This document shows positions 52,295 to 60,084 of a DNA stretch of 64,000 bases, piece by piece (the first letter of the stretch is position 1; every line of letters begins with the position of its first letter). Position numbers and translations under genes: made by a program. The notes under the pieces were generated by a model. The model did not search any database, was not told where the DNA came from, and worked only from the letters and a program-made list of their open reading frames with translations. The stretch is taken from assembly GCA_024180945.1 (NCBI GenBank), contig JAKSGN010000001.1, positions 332,814 through 396,813 on the forward strand, given 5' to 3'. Origin of the DNA: Macrophomina tecta (Eukaryota > Ascomycota > Dothideomycetes > Botryosphaeriales > Botryosphaeriaceae).

Positions 52295-52734
52295 ATGACC
52301 GCCCGAGCAACCGAGTATTTTTATCATTTGGGCGAGTACCGGGTCGCGGTGTGTAAAGAATGCCGGCACGCCGTGTGGGTGGATCAGGTACGGGCACATT
52401 TACAGGGCAGACATCACGGCATCGGCGGAAAGGGCGTAGAGGCGATCGCAGACGAGGTTAGAGAGTTTCCCGGATTAATCAGGTTCCCCGGAGAGTTCGA
52501 GGTGCCCGCAGGCGTCGATAAGCCGATCCCGGAGTTACCGATATACGCGGACGGGTTAATGTGCGAGTTGCAGCCCGACAGATGCAGATATATTTGCCGG
52601 AACGAGAAGGCGATGAAGAAGCATTGGCGTGTCGAGCATCAGTGGTCGGCGGGCAGGCAGAAGGGCGGATCGGGCAAGAGTAAGGCCGATGGAATCGAAA
52701 GGCGTTTTCAGGAAGCAGTAAGGCGGGTGCATTG
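52295..52734 (+). pseudogene. OrsD-type zinc-finger ORF1, copy 1, truncated
   Basis: Starts MTARATEYFYHLGEYRVAVC and continues with both C2H2 fingers (VCKECRHAVWVDQVRAHLQG, then CRYICRNEKAMKKHWRVEHQ) to RRFQEAVRRVHC, where the gypsy LTR begins. It is clearly related to the ORF at 58447 but distinct in many residues, so it is a separate lineage and not a recent duplicate. Leucines are coded by TTG/TTA, as expected with CT excluded. Confidence 0.9.
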
Positions 52735-53223
52735 TGTTACGGCGCAGCCTCCACAGGGTTAGGGAACAGCAGGATGAGGTAGTAAGTGGGGAGCTCGGGT
52801 GCGGCGTGGAAAGGACCCACGCGCGCTCACGTGAAGCACGTGACGCCAAGATAGTGCTCTCACTGCTCCGAAGGCGCTCGGACCGGAACACCACAGAGCA
52901 CCCAGAGCAGGACAAGCTACTCTGTCTGCTCCCAAGGTCACCGCCCTCCCGAGGGACAGAGCAGACGGATCAGAAACTAGATTGTATACACTTTCCTACT
53001 TGTATATAAACCACACTCCTTAGATAGCTTTGACCTTCGTGGTCAACTTCAATAACAATTCAGCACATTGTTAGTAACACGGCCTTCGCACGCAGTGCTC
53101 AGTCTTGTCACGTGTTCGACTTGCTCTCACCCTCTTCTTGTACCCACTCAAGGAAAACCCCCTCGACAGGTTTTCTCCCTCTTCGGTGTTTGGATCCTTA
53201 GAGGCAGAGGCCCGCTCGTTACA
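52735..53223 (+). mobile_element. 5' LTR of a gypsy retrotransposon (LTR-A)
   Basis: 489 bp from TGTTACGGCGCAGCCTCCAC to GCCCGCTCGTTACA. It has a TGTATATAAACCACACTCC promoter block at about 52995. It is inserted after CATTG in OrsD-type copy 1; the matching right duplication is not present because the element is truncated. Confidence 0.93.
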
Positions 53224-53314
53224 CTTTGACCACCATCCTTGCAAGGAGAGGAAGGCTCTGAGATCAAGTCTCATCGGGTAAGGTATCACCCCCTAACGAG
53301 TTTAGGAAACAGCA

Positions 53315-55135
53315 ATGGCACCAGGATCTCAGATGGAGGTCGACCCGGCCGAGGGTCACGTTCAGGGTGTCCAGGGGCCAGCTCAGCCCGCACAGCAAAC
53401 GGAGCCCACCAGAGCTGAGCTCTTGCAGCTCATCGAGGAGCTGAAGACTCAGAACGCTCGACTGATCGAGCATACGACAAAGCGGAGCGCTACCAAGGTT
53501 AAGGTAGCGGCACCCGAGAAGTTCGATGGGGACAGGAAGAAGCTCCAATCCTTCCTGCTTCAGATGAAACGTTACCTCCAGTTCAACCAAGCACAGTTCG
53601 ACAACGACGCCGAAGCGGTGCTCTTCGCATCAACCTACCTCAGAGGAACGGCAGAGGCATGGATGGAACCATACCTTCGCGACCACCTAGCCAACGAACA
53701 CTCTCTCGAGAAAAGACGAGAAAAGACCAAGGAAATCTTCGACACCTACACGGGATTCGCAGACAACCTTAAGGCCACTTTCAACGATCGAGACGAAGTC
53801 CGCAAAGCCTCTAACGATATCATGACCGTTAAACAACTGGGATCTGTAGCTGTCTACGCAACCAAGTTTCAACAGCTTGCAGCCTACCTCGAATGGTCAG
53901 ACGAGACTTTCCGCGACCTCTTCTACAAAGGCCTGAAGGAAGAAGTCAAGAAGAACATGATTACCCACGAATACCCATCCACCTTCCAGAAGATGGTAGA
54001 CCTTGCGTCTCAGATCGACGGTCGCATGTACGAATGGAAAATGGGTTCTCGACAAGCCAACACCTCGAAGCCTCGCCGTGAAAGAACAACCCTCGAAGGC
54101 GAAGACGCTATGGCCCTCGACGCGGCCAACCGACAGGATTCCAAGAAGGGGAACAACAACGGTCGAAACAACAACAAGAAGCCCAAAGCACCTAACCCGA
54201 ACTGGACGGACGAGCAAAAACAACGCTACAAGGATCGACTCTGCATCACCTGCGGAAGTGACAAGCACTTCTCTCCCAAGTGTCCGCAGAACCCTCGCAA
54301 CAAGAAAGACGGAAAGCAGACCTCGAGCGCTCAACGCGAAGCATCGGGTGCATCCCGCCAAGACAACCACGATACGCTGCACTGGACAGCCTGCTACGAC
54401 GATGACTGCCAGATGCACCAAAGCAGCAAGGACATATCGGGATGGTACCCCCACGAACCACGACAATTCGGTATGATGACTAGGAACGAAGAAGTCACCG
54501 AGGCCGACGATATTATTGACAGCTTTCCCTTGGACGAGGAGCTCGTAAACAGCGAAACCGGAGAACTATACGACTCAACGGACAGCGAAGCAGAAGCTGT
54601 GCCGGACCCCACAGCTCTTCCGGAACTCGAGCGCCTCGCAGCCAAGTATGGGATTAGCGCAGAAATGACGGACGAGAACGACCAACTCGCCCAGGTAATC
54701 TGGATTCCCCACGAGAGAGGATTGGCCCTCACGGTGCTGTGGACATGGCGCCAAGGGACCCTCTGGGAAACCCGAATCGAGCAAGATGGGAAGAAGTACG
54801 AACTCATCGTCACGAAGGAAACCGCGCTTGTGACACTTCATCATCAAGGAATGACCGCTCGACAGCAAGCAGACTACGACTCCCTCCGAGAGTTAGCAAG
54901 GATTCTTTGCCAACACGGCACGGCAACCATCCAGAACCACACACTTCAGTGGATACCGGACGAGAAACTCAACATGCCAACCTTCCGATACCAGGTGCGA
55001 AAGGACATAGTCTACCAGCGGAAACAGTTGCGCACCAATAAATGGACCAACTGGAAACAAGCATACCTTCAAGTCAACGAATGGGAAGACTACATGCACA
55101 GTGAAGTCTATGGCTATCCGAAGCCAAAAAACTAG
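53315..55135 (+). CDS. Gypsy Gag polyprotein
   Basis: 606 residues beginning MAPGSQMEVDPAEGHVQGVQ. The retrotransposon gag fold lies at about residues 65-250 (KFDGDRKKLQSFLLQMKRYL, then AEAWMEPYL and LEWSDETFRDLFYKGL). A basic Asn/Lys linker precedes the zinc knuckle CITCGSDKHFSPKC. It forms the virus-like particle and packages RNA. The long tail (acidic, then EDYMHSEVYGYPKPKN) has no clear homology. The frame is clean. The pol frame follows shifted relative to gag. Confidence 0.9.
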   Translation: MAPGSQMEVDPAEGHVQGVQGPAQPAQQTEPTRAELLQLIEELKTQNARLIEHTTKRSATKVKVAAPEKFDGDRKKLQSFLLQMKRYLQFNQAQFDNDAEAVLFASTYLRGTAEAWMEPYLRDHLANEHSLEKRREKTKEIFDTYTGFADNLKATFNDRDEVRKASNDIMTVKQLGSVAVYATKFQQLAAYLEWSDETFRDLFYKGLKEEVKKNMITHEYPSTFQKMVDLASQIDGRMYEWKMGSRQANTSKPRRERTTLEGEDAMALDAANRQDSKKGNNNGRNNNKKPKAPNPNWTDEQKQRYKDRLCITCGSDKHFSPKCPQNPRNKKDGKQTSSAQREASGASRQDNHDTLHWTACYDDDCQMHQSSKDISGWYPHEPRQFGMMTRNEEVTEADDIIDSFPLDEELVNSETGELYDSTDSEAEAVPDPTALPELERLAAKYGISAEMTDENDQLAQVIWIPHERGLALTVLWTWRQGTLWETRIEQDGKKYELIVTKETALVTLHHQGMTARQQADYDSLRELARILCQHGTATIQNHTLQWIPDEKLNMPTFRYQVRKDIVYQRKQLRTNKWTNWKQAYLQVNEWEDYMHSEVYGYPKPKN

Positions 55136-55149
55136 ACGGCCCTACGGCA

Positions 55150-57118
55150 TTGGGATCGACCCAGGGGCCACAGTCTAGGTCCCTTCACATGGTATCACGC
55201 ACACCGAATACGGAAATTCTCACCGGAAAGAAACTTTGGGGACAATTCAAGATCACCGGAGTCCTGCGAGGACGCACGATCTCGATACTAGTCGATAGCG
55301 GATCAAGCGGAGACTTCATCCATAACGAACTAGTACAAGAATTGAACATCCCTTATCGAAAGAAGAAAGAACCCTACTCTCTCAGCGGATTCGACGGAAG
55401 AAACGCCGACTACGGAGAAGGATGGGTACGCATCGAAACAGAAGAAGTCTCACTAGAAATCAACGGACACCCCGATTGGGTCACCCTTGATGTCCAAAGG
55501 ATCCCGGGACACGACGTTATCCTCGGAATGCCTTGGCTCAGGACTCGCAACCCCCTTATCGACTGGGCGAGCGATACACTCTTCCTACGACAGGATATTT
55601 GGGACATCATCGAAAACCCCGAAAGCAGCTATAAGAACATCAAACAGGAACTGCTAGACATCTTCCAAGGATACATTTTCAGCATGAAACGGGAAGTAGC
55701 CAGTGTAAGGCCTGAATGCGGCAACTGTGTAGGCAACTCCGACAATGGTATAAGTCAGAACCAGGACTGCGACGCGGAAGGCGAAGCCTCCTTGGTAAAA
55801 TGCAACCCTATCGCAGGAATAAGCCCTACTGAGCGAAACGATACCCCCGAATCATCAGAAGAAACGCAAGACTCAAACGATGGCGTGAGGCCCAGTGACG
55901 GCAGCATCAACGGCAACCTTGGGGAAGGCCTAAGACAGGACCAGGACTGCAGCGTGCGAAACGCCGCCTCCTCGGTAAAATGCAGCGCCTCAAGCGGAGT
56001 AAGCCCTACCGAGTCAAGTATTCCCGAAACCCAGGTACAACACCTGTCACGAAGGACTACGCGGAGAAAGCGCAAGGCCAAGAGTAAGGCTTCGCGGAAG
56101 CAATTGGCAGCCCCCGAACCTCCCGTAGACGTCCAGACAATCTCAGGAGAGGCATTCAGGCGTATGCGACGCCAAGGACAACAGGTCTGCCTCATGTACA
56201 TCAAACCCTCACCGGCGGTGCAACAGAGAGCATTGGCCAGGGCCCAACGGGAAAGGCCAAGGGATGAGGACTGTCCAACTCCCATCGGAGGAGATGATCC
56301 TGCGAGGATCAAGAAAGGACAACACGGTAGTTTGGAGATGTGGCAGCAACCACAAGGAACACCTCCAATACCAGAAATGGAAACGGTACCCGACGAGTAT
56401 TGGGACTTAGCTGCCGTTTGCCAAGAAAGAGGAAAGGGAGACTTGCCAAAGCATCAACCATGGGACCACGAGATTCCGCTCAAGCCAGGAACGAAACCGG
56501 CTTGTAAGCCTATCTACTCCTTATCGAAGAAGGAAATGGAGGCTTTGAAGGAATACATCGAGAAGAACCTCGAGCGAGGATACATTCGGCCATCAACATC
56601 ATCAGCCGGATATCCAATCCTCTTCGTCCCCAAGAAGAATGGCAAGTTACGCCTCTGTGTCGACTATCGACAGCTCAACGACATCACGATCAAGAACCGA
56701 TACCCGCTCCCACGCATCGACGAGCTCCAGGACAAGCTAGGGAATGCAAAGTACTTCACGAAGCTGGACTTACGGGACGGATACCACTTGGTCAGGATCA
56801 AAGAAGGGGAAGAATGGAAGACAGCCTTCCGCACAAGACTAGGACTTTACGAGTATACGGTTATGCCATTCGGGCTTACCAACGCGCCAGCAACCTTTCA
56901 GTCGCTCGTCAACGACACGCTGCGCGAATACTTGGACATCTTCTGCCTGGCTTACCTCGACGATATCCTCATCTTCTCAGAAACACTCGAGGAACATAAG
57001 AAGCATGTCAGGAAAGTCCTAGAAACCCTCCAAGCCAAGAACCTGACCATCGCACCCGATAAATGCGAGTGGCACGTACGGAGGACAGAATTCTTAGGCT
57101 TCATCATCACCCCCGGAC
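55150..57118 (+). pseudogene. Gypsy Pol, cut after reverse transcriptase
   Basis: Open frame; the first Met is near 55190. It has the aspartic protease site ILVDSGSSGDFIHNEL, with GMPWL and a downstream strand, then a variable low-complexity linker. The reverse transcriptase has LRLCVDYRQLND, KLDLRDGYH, MPFGLTNAPATFQ and the active site LAYLDDILIF. At ITPGH the frame runs into a LINE tail (57119). The RNase H, integrase and 3' LTR are missing. The element is dead although its frames are intact. Confidence 0.92.
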
Positions 57119-57904
57119 ATTTATTTATTTATTTATTTATTTAGTTTAACGTCCTTCTTGAGTCAGAGACTATCAAAGACGGGCTTTAGAAGCCGTTTCT
57201 AGTTATACATTTTCTAGAGGCTCCTTGTAAAAGAAGCATTCTAGGAGAGCACAAGGAATAGTAGACTTAAAAGCCAAACGAGAGGCAGGCCTCTAAGGAG
57301 ATAGTATAAGAGAATAGTAATAGAAAACAAAGGAGTGTAAGCGTCGGACGTATTTAAACCCCGTCGGGCGTGTTGTTAAGAATCCACCGGCGCGTAGATA
57401 TCTTGGTTTTTCTAAGAAACTCAGCTGTTGCTTGAGCGCCTTTATTTGTAGTGAATAGGTCCGTAAGATTAAGAATAGGTTTCTCCAGAGCGTCTTTTAT
57501 AGAGAGCCTTTCAGCTCTATATAAATAACAGTCTAAGAGGAGATGTCTCGGTGTTTGCTTTGCCGTACCAGAGCAGTAGCATCTATCATCCTCTACATGG
57601 TTAAACGGGTAGAGATAGGACTTGAAGTACCCGTGTCCAATCTTCAGCTGGTAGAAGGAGGAAGCTGTTTCCCTTACTGTAGTAGGGGCGATCAGCTTCC
57701 TCTTTATCTTCCAGGTAAATGCTTTACTGTAGGCTGAGCTGGGAACTGATAAGAGCTGGCTTTTCCACTCGTTGTAGAGAACTTCTTTTAGTTGCATTCC
57801 GTAGAATGCAACAGAAGTGTCTTCTGTTGTAGGGGGGATTAACGTTGCTTGTTTAGCAAGTCTGTCGGCCTCCTCATTTCCGTGCACGTTGACGTGCCCC
57901 GGAA
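57119..57904 (-). mobile_element. LINE family D fragment, 5'-truncated
   Basis: The tail reads AAAT repeats on the minus strand (57119-57143). The 3' UTR and RNase H plus C-terminal ORF2 follow. It ends at 57904 where a young unit starts with CCCAAACCG. A second scrap of this family is at 12183-12400. Confidence 0.88.
57354..57904 (-). pseudogene. LINE ORF2 C-terminal part (RNase H end, cysteine motif)
   Basis: From VPGHVNVHGNEEADRLAKQA through KIGHGYFKSYLYPFNHVEDD to CYCSGTAKQTPRH and the end RRWILNNTPDGV. The VPGHVNVHGNEEAD stretch is the last conserved block of RNase H. The apparent start MGPESTLITVDSLLSVWV belongs to the next element. Only about 180 residues remain of a protein normally over 1000. 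Confidence 0.85.
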
Positions 57905-58045
57905 CCCAAACCGAAAGGAGTGAATCGACCGTTATAAGGGTCGATTCAGGTCCCAAACCGAAAGGAGTGAATCGACCGTTATAAGGGTCGATTCAGGTCC
58001 CAAACCGAAAGGAGTGAATCGACCGTTATAAGGGTCGATTCAGGT
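57905..58045 (+). repeat. Three perfect 47-bp tandem copies of the hairpin-site block
   Basis: Units start at 57905, 57952 and 57999 (CCCAAACCGAAAGGAGTGAA, then the hairpin arms and spacer, then AGGT). The copy at 62463 has only one. This is a head-to-tail duplication of the unit's own 5' end. Confidence 0.95.
57921..57948. promoter_or_regulatory. LoxP-like hairpin site, lineage 2 (also at 57968, 58015 and 62479)
   Basis: Arms TGAATCGACC and GGTCGATTCA flank the spacer GTTATAAG. Half-sites GGTCGATTGA (58086) and GGTCGATTCA (58100) follow. The differing base from lineage 1 (51577) changes in both arms and in the half-sites. Confidence 0.65.
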
Positions 58046-58061
58046 CCCATACAAAATTAAG

Positions 58062-58080
58062 GTTTAGGGTTAGGGTTACG
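58062..58080 (+). repeat. Telomere-like TTAGGG tract
   Basis: GTTTAGGGTTAGGGTTACG. The same is found at 51631, 51811 and about 62528, always about 15-20 bp after the hairpin block. The fungal telomere repeat is TTAGGG. Confidence 0.8.
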
Positions 58081-58446
58081 AGTACGGTCGATTGAGTACG
58101 GTCGATTCAGAAAAAAGATGTCGGATTCGCGTTAAATTAAGATATGTTGCAGAGCGCGGTTAGGCGATAAGAATTTTTGCGTATGACATGCCCGCCCGAT
58201 CGCGTGTTCGAGCGTAATTTGGCAGTTGGGGTAAGTTAGGGTAAGGTTGAGGGGGTAAGAGCGGCCCGAGCGCGGTAGTGGTTAAAGAGCGCGCATTCGC
58301 CGGGTAGGCACGCAGCGCGCGAACGTGCAGCAGGCGCCGAGTCAGAGAGTTAAGAGCAAGGGTTAAAGTAGTTAGTTCGATAGCAAAGGGTGGTTTCCCG
58401 CATCAACGCAGCGAAAGAATAAGCAGATAGCAGCGAAATAACGAGC

Positions 58447-60084
58447 ATGCAGCAAGCGAAAGTCAACATGGCCGAAACAGCGGAGTATTTTCATCATTTA
58501 GGGTTAGGAGAATTTGGAGTCGTCGTGTGCAAGGAGTGCCGGCACGCGGTGTGGCCGGATCAGGTGGCAGGGCATTTGCAGGGCAGACATCACGGCATCA
58601 GCGGAAAGAACGCAGAGGCGATCGCGGAGGAGGTCGTGGCGTTTGCCGGATTAATCAGGTCCCCCGGAGAATTTCAGGCGCCCGCAGGCATCGACAGGCC
58701 GATCCCGGAGTTGCCGTTGCATCAGGACGGGTTAATGTGCGAGTTACAGCCCGACGGGTGCCGGTATATTTGCCGGGACAGAATGACGATGAAGAAGCAT
58801 TGGCGCATCGAGCATCAGTGGTCGGCCGGCAGCCGAAAGGGCGGGTCGGGCAAGAGCAAGGGCGAGCGGGTCGAGAGGCGGTTTCAGGAAGCAGTGAGGC
58901 GGGTGCATTGTCAGCGATTTTTCACGAGCCGGCACGGATCGCAGTATTTCGAGGTGCAGCAACCGGCAGAGGAAGAGAATGGAACGCGCGAAGACGGCAA
59001 CGGCGGCAGCAACGATAGTAGCAGGGACACGTGGACGCGGGCGTGGCAGCAGATGCAGGCCCGGTTCGAGCAGGCCGAGAAGGAGGCAGCCGCCGTCGTT
59101 CAGGACGCCGAGAGGGATCAGGCGAACCCGTGGTTGGAGCGGACGCAGTGGCAGAAGTATTTGGCCGGCAAGAACCGCGAGGATTTGTCGCGGTGCATCG
59201 TCAAGCCGGGCGGCGAGGAGGACGAAAAGAAGAACAGACGATGGAAGCCCGCCGATAAGGAAAAAGACGATCCGAACGAGCCGATCGAGACGGCCGTGTG
59301 GCAGGCGATGGAGGACGTTGCCCGCATTAGTCAGGAGAGCGTGGCGAAGCGGGCGGGCGTGTCGATGCGGATGCAGGCGATCAGGACGGAGAAGCATCAG
59401 ACCCGATATCAGCCGTTGCAGCCGTATATGGACGAGGAATCGATCAAGGACCGTGCCCGGTCGTGGGAGCAGGTGTTGATGTTTTTTATGCGGACGCAGC
59501 GGCAGCACGATTGGGACAGCCCGGCGTACAAATTCACCCGCAGTCAGTTCGAAGCATTCGTCAGATTGGTCGAAGAGGCAGAGCGGGAGGTAGAAGGAGG
59601 CGAAGATGGGGAAGAAAGTAACAAAGAAAACGAAGATAACGAGGAAGCAGAAGAGGAGGGAGAAGGGGAAGGCGACGAGGAAGAAAGCGAGACAAACGAG
59701 AAGGACGAAGAGAAGTGGCAAAAATTAACCCCGATTCAACGGGCATGTTTAGATTTTTGCATCGAGTTGTTGAATCAACGATTCGTCGAGCGCGAGTACG
59801 AGAGTGCGTTGGTATGCGCCGCCGCCGTGGTAGGAGTCGACCCGACGGACAACAGTTGGAGAGGCCCGGAGACATACGGGTCGATTTTATCGGCGTTGAT
59901 CAAGGTGGCGCATTTCATGGTCATTCAGAAGGCATTCGAGGTAGCAACGCCGGCGGAGGAGAACGAGCATTTTAGCGCGAGCGCGAGGCCGTGTGATTTC
60001 GAAGATAGTGGATACGAAAGCGGGGAAGCAGTAGAAGCGGCGAGAGCAGCAGGCGCCCCGGCAGGAGCGGGTTGCAGTGGGTGA
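58447..60084 (+). CDS. OrsD-type zinc-finger protein (ORF1 of the unit)
   Basis: 545 residues. A second ATG (MAETAEYFHH, 58468) is equally likely as start. First finger VCKECRHAVWPDQVAGHLQG with RHH (about residues 27-50); second CRYICRDRMTMKKHWRIEHQ (about 104-123). Then a basic linker, CQRFFTSRHGSQYFEV, a long helical part with QPLQPYMDEESIKDRARSWE and VLMFFMRTQRQHDWDSPAYK, and an acidic tract (NKENEDNEEAEEEGEGEGDE). The C-terminus ends PAGAGCSG. The fingers could bind the hairpin site. The next ORF overlaps by 13 nt in another frame, where copy A (40859) is one continuous protein. Leucines are only TTG/TTA. Function is inferred from family pattern. Confidence 0.85.
   Translation: MQQAKVNMAETAEYFHHLGLGEFGVVVCKECRHAVWPDQVAGHLQGRHHGISGKNAEAIAEEVVAFAGLIRSPGEFQAPAGIDRPIPELPLHQDGLMCELQPDGCRYICRDRMTMKKHWRIEHQWSAGSRKGGSGKSKGERVERRFQEAVRRVHCQRFFTSRHGSQYFEVQQPAEEENGTREDGNGGSNDSSRDTWTRAWQQMQARFEQAEKEAAAVVQDAERDQANPWLERTQWQKYLAGKNREDLSRCIVKPGGEEDEKKNRRWKPADKEKDDPNEPIETAVWQAMEDVARISQESVAKRAGVSMRMQAIRTEKHQTRYQPLQPYMDEESIKDRARSWEQVLMFFMRTQRQHDWDSPAYKFTRSQFEAFVRLVEEAEREVEGGEDGEESNKENEDNEEAEEEGEGEGDEEESETNEKDEEKWQKLTPIQRACLDFCIELLNQRFVEREYESALVCAAAVVGVDPTDNSWRGPETYGSILSALIKVAHFMVIQKAFEVATPAEENEHFSASARPCDFEDSGYESGEAVEAARAAGAPAGAGCSG

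Larger units (their letters stand above)
51561..52734 (+). mobile_element. Telomere-linked helicase-type unit, copy 1 (leader duplicated, body cut by gypsy)
   Basis: Begins CCCAAACCGAAAGGAGTGAA directly after the LINE. A leader block (hairpin site, telomere-like TTTAGGGTTAGGGTTA, half-sites) is present twice, 51561-51742 and 51743-51940, then the 5' UTR and ORF1 follow. It is cut at 52734 by a gypsy LTR. Only one CT dinucleotide (51938) is present on the plus strand in the whole 1.17 kb. Confidence 0.85.

Noticed and set aside
57905..58045. CRISPR-like array
   Set aside because: The three 47-bp copies are directly adjacent with no spacers, and the host is eukaryotic.
58744..59721. Long antisense ORF (325 codons) opposite the zinc-finger ORF, and its copy at 63208-63972
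   Set aside because: Excluding CT on the plus strand removes CTA and hence one antisense stop (TAG), and the codon bias keeps the antisense frame open. The Leu/Arg/Pro-rich product has no family character.
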